64,000 nucleotides of DNA from Burkholderia sp. PAMC 26561 (GTDB taxonomy: Bacteria; Pseudomonadota; Gammaproteobacteria; Burkholderiales; Burkholderiaceae): assembly GCF_001557535.2 (NCBI RefSeq), contig NZ_CP014315.1, positions 620,001 through 684,000 on the forward strand, given 5' to 3'. A program made the position numbers and the translations under genes. The first letter of the stretch is position 1. Each line of letters opens with the position of its first letter. The notes below the pieces were generated by a model. That model was not told the origin of the DNA and made no database searches. It saw only the letters and a program-made list of their open reading frames with translations. Shown here in pieces: positions 26,249-34,439 of this stretch.

Positions 26249-27178
26249 ATGCTTGCGAAGATTGCCACGCGGCTGGGCACGGGCGTGCTGGTGTTATGGC
26301 TTGCTGCAACCGCTGCGTTTATTGCGATTCACGCGTTGCCGGGACGCATTGAGGATGTGCTCGCGGGAGATCTTGCATATCCCGGTTTGCGCGAGACCAT
26401 CGCGGCGCAATGGGGACTGGATCGCAGTCTGCCCTGGCAGTACGGGCAATTCCTGTTGCGTCTCGGGCATGCGGATCTCGGCACATCGTTCGTGATGCAG
26501 CAGCCTGTTGCGGCCGTGCTGCAAAGCCAGCTTCTTCCTACGGCGCAACTTGCAGGTTCGGCGGGTTTGCTCGCCGTCGTATTGGCGATCCTGATCGCGA
26601 CGCTGACCGCGGGAACGACAACGTCTCATGGTGCGTGGGGCAGCCGCATCGCATCGGTACTCGAACTTACCTTCACGTCCACGCCCGTCTTCTGGCTCGG
26701 CATGCTGTTGCTGATCGCGTTCTCCTTTCAATTGCGGCTCTTCCCGGTCTCCGGCGCAAATGGCTGGCGTTCGCTCGTATTGCCCGCCGTGACGCTGGCG
26801 CTGCCCACTGCAGGGATCCTGTCGCAAGTCATGCGGGAGGCGCTTGAGGCCGCGCTTGAGAAACCCTTCGTGGTCACCGTTCGTTCGCGTGGCCTAGGCG
26901 AACTTGCGTTGCGCTTTCGCCATGTGCTGCGGCACGCGCTGCTGCCGGTCGTGACGCTGGGTGGATGGCTTATCGGCAGCTTGCTGGGCGGCGCGGTCAT
27001 CACGGAGAAGATGTTCGGACGGCCGGGCATCGGCAGCGTGACGCTGAACGCGGTGACGTCGCAGGATGTACCGGTCGTGCTCGCGGTGGTGTTGCTCGCG
27101 GCCTTCGTGCACGTCGTGATCTCGACGCTGCTCGACGTCGCTTATCTTTTCATCGATCCACGGTTGCGCAGCGAATGA
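26249..27178 (+). CDS. ABC transporter permease, DppB-like
   Basis: This 309-residue inner-membrane permease has about six TM helices. An N-terminal helix (VLVLWLAATAAFIAIHALPG) leads to a periplasmic loop and QWGLDRSLPWQYGQFLLRLGHADLGTSF, typical of DppB/NikB. The ATPase-contact EAA loop lies around FVVTVRSRGLGELALRFRHVLRHALLPVVT. AAGGAGG sits six bases before ATG 26249, one base after the lipoprotein stop; the longer frame upstream is a shadow of that gene. It pairs with the next permease. Confidence 0.92.
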   Translation: MLAKIATRLGTGVLVLWLAATAAFIAIHALPGRIEDVLAGDLAYPGLRETIAAQWGLDRSLPWQYGQFLLRLGHADLGTSFVMQQPVAAVLQSQLLPTAQLAGSAGLLAVVLAILIATLTAGTTTSHGAWGSRIASVLELTFTSTPVFWLGMLLLIAFSFQLRLFPVSGANGWRSLVLPAVTLALPTAGILSQVMREALEAALEKPFVVTVRSRGLGELALRFRHVLRHALLPVVTLGGWLIGSLLGGAVITEKMFGRPGIGSVTLNAVTSQDVPVVLAVVLLAAFVHVVISTLLDVAYLFIDPRLRSE

Positions 27179-28032
27179 GCGAGATCAATTACCGTCCCTT
27201 GGCTTACCCTCGACATAGTCTGTTGAGGGGAGTACCCCCCGGCGTGGTGCTTGCCGCAGCTTTCCTGCTCGTCCTTGGGGCGGCGATAGCTTACCCGCCG
27301 CTCGTCACGCATTACGATCCGCTCGTGAGCGATATCGCCCAGACGCTGAAGCCACCGAGCGCGGAGCACTGGTTCGGCACGGATCGCATCGGCCGCGATG
27401 TCTTCGCACGGGTGATCTACGGCGCACGTTATTCACTGCTGATCGGTCTCGCCAGCATGATTGTGGCACTTGTCATCGGACTTGCGATCGGCATGACCGC
27501 AGGCCTGGGAAAACGCCTCGCCGATGAATCTGCCTCACGCGTTTTCGATGTCCTCTCCGCGTTTCCGCCGGTGTTGCTGTCACTGTTCGTGGTGACGTTT
27601 CTCGGGCAGGGCATCGTGAATATCGCGATTGCGGTGGGCATTGCCGGCATTCCGAAGTTCGGCCGCGTGCTGCGCAGCCAGACACTCGTGGTGCGCCGTG
27701 CCGACTATGTCACGCATGCAGTCAGTTACGGCTTGTCGCGCAGCCGCGTGTTCCTGCGCCATGTGCTGCCCAACGTGCTGGTCGTCGTGCCGGTGATCGC
27801 GACCATCGATATAGGCAGCGCGATCATCGCGGTATCGGCGCTGAGCTTTCTGGGTCTCGGCCCGCAACCGCCCACACCTGAATGGGGCGTGATGCTCGCC
27901 GAAGGACGCGACGTGCTGCGCGTGGCGTGGTGGCCGAGCGTGTTCCCCGGGATGGCGATTACGCTGACCGTCTTGGCGTTTTCTGTTATCGGCAAGTTCC
28001 TGCAACGGAAATACGAGGTACGCACGCGATGA
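27175..28032 (+). CDS. ABC transporter permease, DppC-like
   Basis: The 285-residue inner-membrane protein of the DppC/NikC type starts with a TM helix (GVVLAAAFLLVLGAAIAYP). The family hallmark HWFGTDRIGRDVFARVIYGARYSLLIG follows, and the EAA-loop region is DYVTHAVSYGLSRSRVFLRHVLPNV. LSFLGLGPQPPTPEWGVMLAEGRD is a standard DppC C-terminal block. The start overlaps the upstream permease stop (ATGA) and the stop overlaps the ATPase start (ATGA). Confidence 0.93.
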   Translation: MSEINYRPLAYPRHSLLRGVPPGVVLAAAFLLVLGAAIAYPPLVTHYDPLVSDIAQTLKPPSAEHWFGTDRIGRDVFARVIYGARYSLLIGLASMIVALVIGLAIGMTAGLGKRLADESASRVFDVLSAFPPVLLSLFVVTFLGQGIVNIAIAVGIAGIPKFGRVLRSQTLVVRRADYVTHAVSYGLSRSRVFLRHVLPNVLVVVPVIATIDIGSAIIAVSALSFLGLGPQPPTPEWGVMLAEGRDVLRVAWWPSVFPGMAITLTVLAFSVIGKFLQRKYEVRTR

Positions 28033-29771
28033 TCACCACGGCAAAAACGCTCGTCGATATACGCGGCCTCAGCGTGAGTTTCCCAGGCGCTAACGGCGGC
28101 CGGCCGCTCGTGCACGGCGTCGATCTTTCCATTCGTGCGGGTGAATGCGTCGCGCTCGTGGGCGAGTCCGGTTCGGGCAAGAGCCTGACCGCGCGCAGTT
28201 TGATCGGTCTGGGCGGCGCGCAGGCTTTGATCGATGCACGTCAATTCGATATCGACGGCCGTCCCGCCTTGCGCTTCACCGACCGTGAATGGCGCAGCTT
28301 GCGCGGCACGTTTGCGGGACTCGTGATGCAGGACGCGCTGGTGTCGCTCGATCCGCTGCGCACGGTCGGCGCAGAGATTGGCGAGGTGCTGGCGCATCAT
28401 CGGCTCGTGCGTTCGCGGGGCGAGCGGCGCACGCGCGTTCATGCGGTCATGGGTGACGTCGGCATTCCCGATGCCGAACATCGTGCGACGCAATACGCGC
28501 ACGAGTTGTCGGGCGGCTTGCGGCAACGTGCCCTGATTGCATCGGCGATTGCGGCCGGCCCGGCGCTCGTGATCGCCGACGAACCCACCACTGCGCTCGA
28601 TGTCACCGTGCAGGCCCAAGTGCTCGCCGTGCTTGCCCAGCGTCTCGCACAAGGCGTGGGCGTGTTGCTCATCAGTCATGATCTGGCGGTGGTTGCGGGT
28701 ATCGCAGATCGTGTGCTCGTGATGCACGACGGCGAAGTCGTCGATAGCGGCACGACACAAAGCGTTCTCAACAATCCCTCGCATCCCTACACGCGCCAGT
28801 TGCTCGCGGCACAGCCTTCTGCGCAATCGCGGGGGCATCGGCTGAGTTCGGCGCGGATCGTGTCCGATGAACCACACTCGGCGCCTTTGATCATCCGCGA
28901 ACCGTTGCCGCCAAGACGCGCACGTTCGGAACAAGCGGTGCTGCGTGTCGATGCTATCGGCAAGCAGTATTCACGTCGCGGCAAGCATCGCGGCGAAGTC
29001 TTCACTGCGCTGCAGGACGTTTCGTTCGCCGTGCATGGCGGCGAGGTGGTCGGGATCGTGGGGGAGTCGGGTTCGGGCAAGAGTACTTGCGCGAATATCG
29101 TCCTGGGGTTGATCGCGCCGGATGCCGGCAACGTAGAATTTCTAGGTACACGCTGGAATGGTGCTGGCGTTTCCGAACGTGTGCGTCGCGAGTTACGGCC
29201 GCGGCTTCAATACATTCCGCAAGACCCGCTCAGCTCATTCGACCCGCGTCATAGCGTGCAGCAGTTGCTCGAAGAAGCGCTATGGTCGAAGGCATTGCCA
29301 AAACCTTCGCTGCTTGCGCGCAGTGTCGAGTTGCTCGAACAGGTTGGACTGGATGCGGCGTTCCTTGCGCGGCGTCCATCGTCGTTATCCGGCGGCCAGC
29401 GGCAACGCGTAGCCATCGCGCGTGCGCTCGCGCCTGAACCCGCGTTGATCGTCTGCGATGAACCGGTGTCTGCGCTCGATGTCTATGTGCAAGCCCAAGT
29501 CCTCGATTTACTCGCCGAGCTGCAGGCGCGCCTGAATACGGCGCTGCTGTTCATTTCCCACGACCTCGACGTGGTGCGCCATCTCAGCGACCGCGTACTG
29601 GTGTTCAAGGACGGACGCATCGTGGAGGAGGGTGATGCCGAGCGGGTATTCGCCGCGCCTGAGCATCCGTACACACGGCTGCTGATGTCCGCAACGCCCG
29701 CGCTGCGGCGTGTGGAGGAGCGCACGCCGGCGGAGATACCGTCGTTTGCGCTCGAACGCGAGTTGTTGTAA
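28029..29771 (+). CDS. ABC transporter ATP-binding protein, fused DppD-DppF type
   Basis: This 580-residue protein joins two complete nucleotide-binding domains. Each has a Walker A GESGSGKS (about residues 44 and 350), a signature (LSGGLRQR and LSGGQRQR) and a Walker B (VIADEPTTALD and IVCDEPVSALD). Both halves carry the oligopeptide-type C-terminal segment after the H-loop (HPYTRQLLAA and HPYTRLLMSA). Both sites look catalytically intact. It energises the two permeases encoded just upstream and is coupled to them by overlap. The convergent monooxygenase gene ends seven bases downstream. Confidence 0.93.
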   Translation: MITTAKTLVDIRGLSVSFPGANGGRPLVHGVDLSIRAGECVALVGESGSGKSLTARSLIGLGGAQALIDARQFDIDGRPALRFTDREWRSLRGTFAGLVMQDALVSLDPLRTVGAEIGEVLAHHRLVRSRGERRTRVHAVMGDVGIPDAEHRATQYAHELSGGLRQRALIASAIAAGPALVIADEPTTALDVTVQAQVLAVLAQRLAQGVGVLLISHDLAVVAGIADRVLVMHDGEVVDSGTTQSVLNNPSHPYTRQLLAAQPSAQSRGHRLSSARIVSDEPHSAPLIIREPLPPRRARSEQAVLRVDAIGKQYSRRGKHRGEVFTALQDVSFAVHGGEVVGIVGESGSGKSTCANIVLGLIAPDAGNVEFLGTRWNGAGVSERVRRELRPRLQYIPQDPLSSFDPRHSVQQLLEEALWSKALPKPSLLARSVELLEQVGLDAAFLARRPSSLSGGQRQRVAIARALAPEPALIVCDEPVSALDVYVQAQVLDLLAELQARLNTALLFISHDLDVVRHLSDRVLVFKDGRIVEEGDAERVFAAPEHPYTRLLMSATPALRRVEERTPAEIPSFALERELL

Positions 29772-29778
29772 CTCCGTT

Positions 29779-31134
29779 TCAGACCGCGAGGACCGCGGCT
29801 CGTTCAGCCGTGTATCGATTCTCCGGAACCGCGAGGCCGAGATGGTCGCGCAACGTGGTGCCTTCATATTCACGTCTGAAGACGCCGCGCCGCTGGAGAA
29901 TCGGAATCACGCCATCGACGAAATCCTGCAGGCCGCCCGGCAAGGTATCGGGCATCAGGTTGAAACCATCGGCGGCGCCGGCTTTGAACCAGCGCTCGAT
30001 GTCGTCGGCTATTTGCTCAGGCGTACCCACCATCACACGATGCCCGCCGCCTCCCGCAAGCGCGCGAATAAGCTCACGGACCGTGTAACCATGCTGCCGC
30101 CCTTGCGCGAGCGTGGCGTGGAAGAATGTATGGTTGCCATTGCCCTGACCCGGCAACGTCAGATTGTCCGGCAGCTTCTCATCCAGTTTCAGGCGGTCGG
30201 GTGTGATTCCGAGCGTACCGGCCAGGCGCGTCAGGCTATAACTCCACGGGATCAGGTCCACGAGTTGATCGCGGCGGCGCAGCGCTTCCGCCTCGGTCGC
30301 ACCTATGATCGTGGTCAGGCCCGCGAGCACCTTCACCGCATCGGGGCCGCGACCATAAGCAGCAGCACGCGTCTTGAGGTCTCGCGCATAACCCAGCGAC
30401 TCATCGAATGATTGCGATGCCGAGAACACCGCTTCTGCGTGACGCGCCGCGAGATCGCGGCCATCGCCCGATGCGCCCGCCTGCACCAGCACGGGATGCC
30501 CTTGCGGCGATCGCGGAACGTTAAGCGGGCCTTGCACGGAAAAGTGCGTGCCCTGATGCCCCAGTGGATGCACCTGATCCGTGTCTGCGAACAATCCGGT
30601 CGCCTTGTTGCCGACGATCGCGCCCGCCTCCCAGCTATCCCAGAGCGCCTTGACGACGCTCGTGAATTCCGCTGCGCGGGCGTATCGCTCGGCGTGGTCC
30701 GGCACGGCAGCGCGGCCGAAGTTGCGGGCCGATCCCAAGTCGGCGGTCGTCACGACGTTCCATCCCGCGCGGCCGCCGCTGACATGATCGAGCGTCGCAA
30801 AACGGCGTGCGATGTTGTATGGCTCGTTATAGCTCGTGGAGGCCGTGCCGATCACGCCAATATGCGACGTCGCCGCCGCGATGCTTGCAAGCAGGATGGT
30901 CGGTTCGAGCGCGGTGATCGGGCGAAAGTTGATCTGATCGGCAATGGACGCGTTATCGGCGAGAAACACGGCGTCGAATTTCGCCGCTTCCGCAATCTGC
31001 GCGACGCGCACGTAGTGCTTCACGTCGATGAACGCGTGCGGATCGGCATCGGCAAGTCGCCATGCGGATGGCACGAAACCCGAATGCAGGATGTTGACGT
31101 TGAGATGCAGGCGACGGGGCGACAGGTTAGTCAT
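29779..31134 (-). CDS. LLM-class FMN-dependent monooxygenase, NtaA/SnaA/DszA family
   Basis: The 451-residue TIM-barrel oxygenase would use reduced FMN supplied by a separate reductase. Family features are LHLNVNILHSGFVPSAWR at the start, YVRVAQIAEAAKFDAVFLADN, and EPTILLASIAAATSHIGVIGTASTSYNEPYNIARRFATLDHVSGGRAGWNVVTT. The characteristic end is DGFNLMPDTLPGGLQDFVDGVIPILQRRGVFR. Relatives split C-S or C-N bonds in sulfones, NTA or EDTA. ATG 31134 (MTNLSPRRLH) fits the family better than the in-frame upstream codons. It is divergent from the Mop and DszC-like genes. A role in organosulfur use is inferred. Confidence 0.9.
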   Translation of the reverse strand: MTNLSPRRLHLNVNILHSGFVPSAWRLADADPHAFIDVKHYVRVAQIAEAAKFDAVFLADNASIADQINFRPITALEPTILLASIAAATSHIGVIGTASTSYNEPYNIARRFATLDHVSGGRAGWNVVTTADLGSARNFGRAAVPDHAERYARAAEFTSVVKALWDSWEAGAIVGNKATGLFADTDQVHPLGHQGTHFSVQGPLNVPRSPQGHPVLVQAGASGDGRDLAARHAEAVFSASQSFDESLGYARDLKTRAAAYGRGPDAVKVLAGLTTIIGATEAEALRRRDQLVDLIPWSYSLTRLAGTLGITPDRLKLDEKLPDNLTLPGQGNGNHTFFHATLAQGRQHGYTVRELIRALAGGGGHRVMVGTPEQIADDIERWFKAGAADGFNLMPDTLPGGLQDFVDGVIPILQRRGVFRREYEGTTLRDHLGLAVPENRYTAERAAVLAV

Positions 31135-31258
31135 GGACAGTCCGTTGTTTGATCTGCAGGCCGCAAGACCTGGGCTTTGATTGACCAGTCTTTCATTTTC
31201 AAGCCGGGCGCCGTTGAGCGCGACCAATAAATCCGTCAATCGATATACCGCATAGCAC

Positions 31259-31287
31259 TAAGCGTTCAAGGCGCACGGCGCTTAAGC
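31259..31287. promoter_or_regulatory. Inverted repeat in the divergent monooxygenase/Mop promoter region
   Basis: TAAGCG (31259-31264) and CGCTTA (31279-31284) are perfectly complementary with a 14-base spacer. The second arm belongs to the palindrome GCTTAAGC. It is placed to act as an operator for both directions. The regulator is not in the window. Confidence 0.3.
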
Positions 31288-31408
31288 AAATTTGCAGCAA
31301 ACCTTAGATCAAATCAATCGTTAAGCTGGCCAGTTTGCCTCGCTAGACTATTTTGTCGGCGTCGCAGCGCGCAAGCACAAGCTCATTCAACCAATCAAGG
31401 AGTACGCC

Positions 31409-31624
31409 ATGGGCGTGACGGCCATCAATGTGCGCAACCAGTTCAGGGGGCACATCAAGGAGATCATTCGCGGTTCCGTGCTTTCGGAGGTCGACGTGGA
31501 GACGCCGAACGGAATCGTGACATCGGTCATCACGACACGGTCTATCGATGAACTTGAGCTCAAGGTCGGCACGGAAGTTGTTGCGCTGGTGAAGTCCACG
31601 GAAGTGTCCATCGCGCGTCTTTGA
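31409..31624 (+). CDS. Mop/TOBE-domain molybdopterin-binding protein
   Basis: The 71-residue protein is a single Mop domain. Family pattern: VTAINVRNQFRGHIKEIIRGSVLSEVDVETPNGIVTSVITTRSIDELELKVGTEVVALVKSTEVSIA. Relatives form hexamers that store molybdate or help sense it. AAGGAG lies before the start. It sits 26 bases upstream of the DszC-like flavoprotein, probably in one transcript. Neither neighbouring oxygenase needs molybdenum, so its role here is unclear. Confidence 0.92.
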   Translation: MGVTAINVRNQFRGHIKEIIRGSVLSEVDVETPNGIVTSVITTRSIDELELKVGTEVVALVKSTEVSIARL

Positions 31625-31650
31625 ACGGCGTTTAATTTGCGGAGAAATGA

Positions 31651-32937
31651 ATGACCACGTCAGCACCGTCGGACGCCGCGCTTTACGCGCGTTTCGCCGA
31701 AGTATTCAAGCACATTGGCGAAGGCGCGCTTGAGCGTGAGCAGAACCGCGAACTTGCGCGTGATGCAGTCGCGCAATTGAAGGAGAGCGGTTTCACGGCG
31801 TTGCGCGTGCCGCGTGAATATGGCGGTTCTGGCGTCAGTCTGCCGCAATACTTCCGCTTGCTGACGCGTTTGGGCGAAGCTGATTCGAACTTGCCGCAGA
31901 TCATTCGCGCGCATTCGGGGTTCATTGAACAGCGACTTGAAAGCGACGATATTGCGGCACGCGAACGATGGCTCGGGCGCATTGCCAAAGGCGAAACAAT
32001 TGGTGCGGCGACATCGGAGCGCACGGGCTCAACGCATAACAGCGTGACCGTGATTGCCGATAAAGATCCCGCCTATGTCCTGCTTAATGGAGAGAAATAC
32101 TACAGCACCGGCACGCTCTATTCGGAATGGATCAACGTAGCCGCACACGATACACAGAACGACCTGCACGTGCTCGTGCGCAGCGACGCACCCGGCGTTG
32201 CGCGCAATGACGACTGGGACGGTTTCGGCCAGCGCCTGACGGCAAGCGGCACGACACGCTTTGATAACGTCCGCGTTCCGGTCGAGCAGATCCTGTCTCG
32301 GTATAAAGCCTCCGAGCCTCGCCGCAATTCCCTGCTTACTGCGTTCTACCAGACCGTCCATCTCGCCACGCTGGCGGGCATCGCCCGCGCGGTATTGCGC
32401 GACGGCGTCGAGTTTGTTCAAGGCCGCACACGCACTTTTGGCGTCGCCGGACAATCGAGTCCGCGTGACAATCCGCTTGTGCATCGTGCAGTGGGACGGC
32501 TTGGAAGCCTCGCTTATTCCGCCGAAGCGCTGGTCGACGCGGTTGCGTCGGCGCTTGAACGGGTGCATCAGGCGCGCAACGAGGGAAGGGCAACGACGGC
32601 GGACTACATTGCGGTCGATATCCAGGCCTACCAGGCGCAACAGATCGTACTCGAACAGGTGCTCGAGGCAGCGACGCTTTTATTTGAAGTGGGTGGTGCT
32701 TCGGCGACGAGCGAAACACGCAGGCTCGACCGCCACTGGCGCAATGCACGCGTCATTGCCTCGCATAATCCCGCGATCCAGCGTGAGGCCGCTGTTGGCA
32801 ATTACCATTTGAATGGAACGGCTCCGGACGAGCGTTTCAGTCTGGCGCACGCATCGGCGCAAACCGCAGGAAAAACGCTTGGGCCAGGCGAGCGGACGGT
32901 AGTCCAGGACGACGAGTTTGCCGGAACCGGCAAATGA
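31651..32937 (+). CDS. Acyl-CoA dehydrogenase-fold flavoprotein, DszC/SfnB-like monooxygenase
   Basis: The 428-residue protein has the full acyl-CoA dehydrogenase fold. The helical N-terminus contains LKESGFTALRVPREYGGSGVSLPQYFRLLTRLGEADSNLPQIIRAH. The beta domain has GETIGAATSERTGS and LNGEKYYSTGTLYSEWI, and the C-terminal helices include ATLLFEVGGASATSETRRLDRHWRNARVIASHNP. The R-L-D-R-HWRNAR end is typical of the sulfur-acquisition/desulfurisation branch (SfnB, DszC) rather than of beta-oxidation enzymes. It probably oxygenates a sulfur compound with reduced FMN. GGAGAAATGA precedes the start. Confidence 0.87.
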   Translation: MTTSAPSDAALYARFAEVFKHIGEGALEREQNRELARDAVAQLKESGFTALRVPREYGGSGVSLPQYFRLLTRLGEADSNLPQIIRAHSGFIEQRLESDDIAARERWLGRIAKGETIGAATSERTGSTHNSVTVIADKDPAYVLLNGEKYYSTGTLYSEWINVAAHDTQNDLHVLVRSDAPGVARNDDWDGFGQRLTASGTTRFDNVRVPVEQILSRYKASEPRRNSLLTAFYQTVHLATLAGIARAVLRDGVEFVQGRTRTFGVAGQSSPRDNPLVHRAVGRLGSLAYSAEALVDAVASALERVHQARNEGRATTADYIAVDIQAYQAQQIVLEQVLEAATLLFEVGGASATSETRRLDRHWRNARVIASHNPAIQREAAVGNYHLNGTAPDERFSLAHASAQTAGKTLGPGERTVVQDDEFAGTGK

Positions 32938-32974
32938 AAGTGCTGAACTTGCTTTGATTGCCTCAAGGTAAACC

Positions 32975-33033
32975 CGCGGTCGCCGCAATGCTTCGCATTA
33001 CGACAACCGCGTGCAGATCAGCAGGCTGATCTG
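32975..33033. terminator. Tandem hairpins between convergent genes
   Basis: One hairpin has outer arms CGCGGT (32975-32980) and ACCGCG (33006-33011). A second is the perfect CAGATCAG/CTGATCTG (33014-33033). No strong T-run follows either, so efficiency as a terminator is uncertain. Confidence 0.4.
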
Positions 33034-33047
33034 GCAGTGCTCAAAAC

Positions 33048-33251
33048 TCAGGCTGGAACGATGTTCGACGCCTGCTTGCCCTTCGGTCCTTGCTTCACTT
33101 CGAACGTGACCTTTTGATTCTCCTGAAGGCTCTTGAAGCCTTCTGCCTTGATTTCCGAGAAGTGCGCGAACAGGTCTTCGCCGCCGTCATCCGGCGTGAT
33201 GAAACCGAAGCCCTTTGCATCGTTGAACCATTTGACCGTACCGGTTGCCAT
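33048..33251 (-). CDS. cspA: Cold-shock protein, CspA family
   Basis: This 67-residue single OB-fold nucleic-acid chaperone reads [34 protein letters not shown]. It contains RNP1 (KGFGFI) and RNP2 (LFAHF) with the surface aromatics. It binds single-stranded RNA and DNA and melts RNA structure. The 250-base space upstream is long and AT-rich, as expected for a leader that controls csp mRNA, but I cannot define the start site. Confidence 0.95.
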   Translation of the reverse strand: MATGTVKWFNDAKGFGFITPDDGGEDLFAHFSEIKAEGFKSLQENQKVTFEVKQGPKGKQASNIVPA

Positions 33252-33507
33252 GAGTGTGTCCAGAAAAATTTAAAGCAAAAAAATGAAAGTAGAACCGAGG
33301 ATAAAGCCAGGGCGCCGAGACGCGTCGCATTGCATTGTTGTGACAAGACTTCGCCAAATGCTTGAACGTGTCCGTAACGAAGATACCTTGCCGTGCAGGA
33401 CGTTCTTGGAATTATCGCGATTCAATTGTACGCCGTGCCAATATTTATTGAAGCTTTCCAAACCGGAAAACCTGCAATGCGAAATCCGCCGGCGCGCGGG
33501 TTTCAGC

Positions 33508-34313
33508 TTAACGCAAATAATCGGGTTTACTAAAGCCCTGAAAACGCTCATCCACGACCTGGCGGAACTGCGGCGATTGGTAAGCGGCCGAGATATCCTT
33601 CACATACGGATTTTGCAGATCGTTTGTACGTACCGCTACGAGGTTCAGATAATAAGGCGGAATTTTCTCCGGCAGCAGCGCGTCGGTCAGCATCAGGCCG
33701 GCGGCACTAGCGAAGTTTCCATTCACAAACGCATAGTCGACGTCGTCGAGCGAGCGCGGCAATTGGGCAGCATCCAGAGGCAGTGACTTTATCCGGTGCG
33801 GGTTTGTTGCAATATTGGGCTCGGACGAATTGACCGGGTCGACCCCCGGCTTGAGTGTCACCAGCCAATTTATTGCAACTGCAAGATCGCGCAGGCTTGA
33901 CTGGTGACATCGTTCGGAAGTGAAACAGTCGCGCCATCTTTTACATCAGCCAGACTTTTTGATTTGTGGCTGTATATACCAATAGGCGCCGTCGGAACCT
34001 TGACGAGCTGACTCAGTGGCAGCTTGTGATCGTCCAAAAATTTTTTCGGGTAGGTTTCGTGCTGGAGCGCGTTGCCGTCGAGTGCACCGTCCGCAAGCGC
34101 GAGATTCGGCTGAACATAGTCGGTGAATTCGACAATGGCGACCTTGCAACCCTCTTTCTCCAGCAGCGGCTTGATGCCATAGCGGATCTGGTCCACGTAA
34201 GGTCCGGCTGTCGCGCCGAAGCCGATCTCCTTCTTGTCCGGATCGGCCGCATGAGCCGACGCGGTTATAACGGACGCAAGCAACGACACATGGATTCCCC
34301 GCAGCAAAGTCAT
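33508..34313 (-). pseudogene. metQ-like (NlpA family) methionine-binding protein, broken by a stop and a frameshift
   Basis: The first part (MTLLRGIHVSLLASVITASAHAADPDKKEIGFGATAGPYVDQ...) is the NlpA/MetQ binding protein with a Sec signal. It runs into TAA at 33870-33872 after NDVTSQACAILQLQ. The next codons IGW stay in that frame. Then TGGTGA requires a one-base change so that VTLKPGVDPVN...LDAAQLPRSLDDVDYAFVNGNFA continues in the new frame to 33508. The family equivalent would be LQKIGWVTLKPGVDP. There are thus two lesions within 12 bases. The restored length of about 268 residues is normal. No metI/metN partners are near. It lies 126 bases after the YdhS-like gene. Confidence 0.85.
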
Positions 34314-34439
34314 TTTCTCTCTGATTTGTTCTCGAGTGGTTAGCTTGCAAACAGCTTGCCGACAAGAACTTAGCGCAAACGTAATCTCCTGCTAAACATG
34401 AAATTCTCCTTTGATATGCGGCGTCATTGCAGCAAGGTT

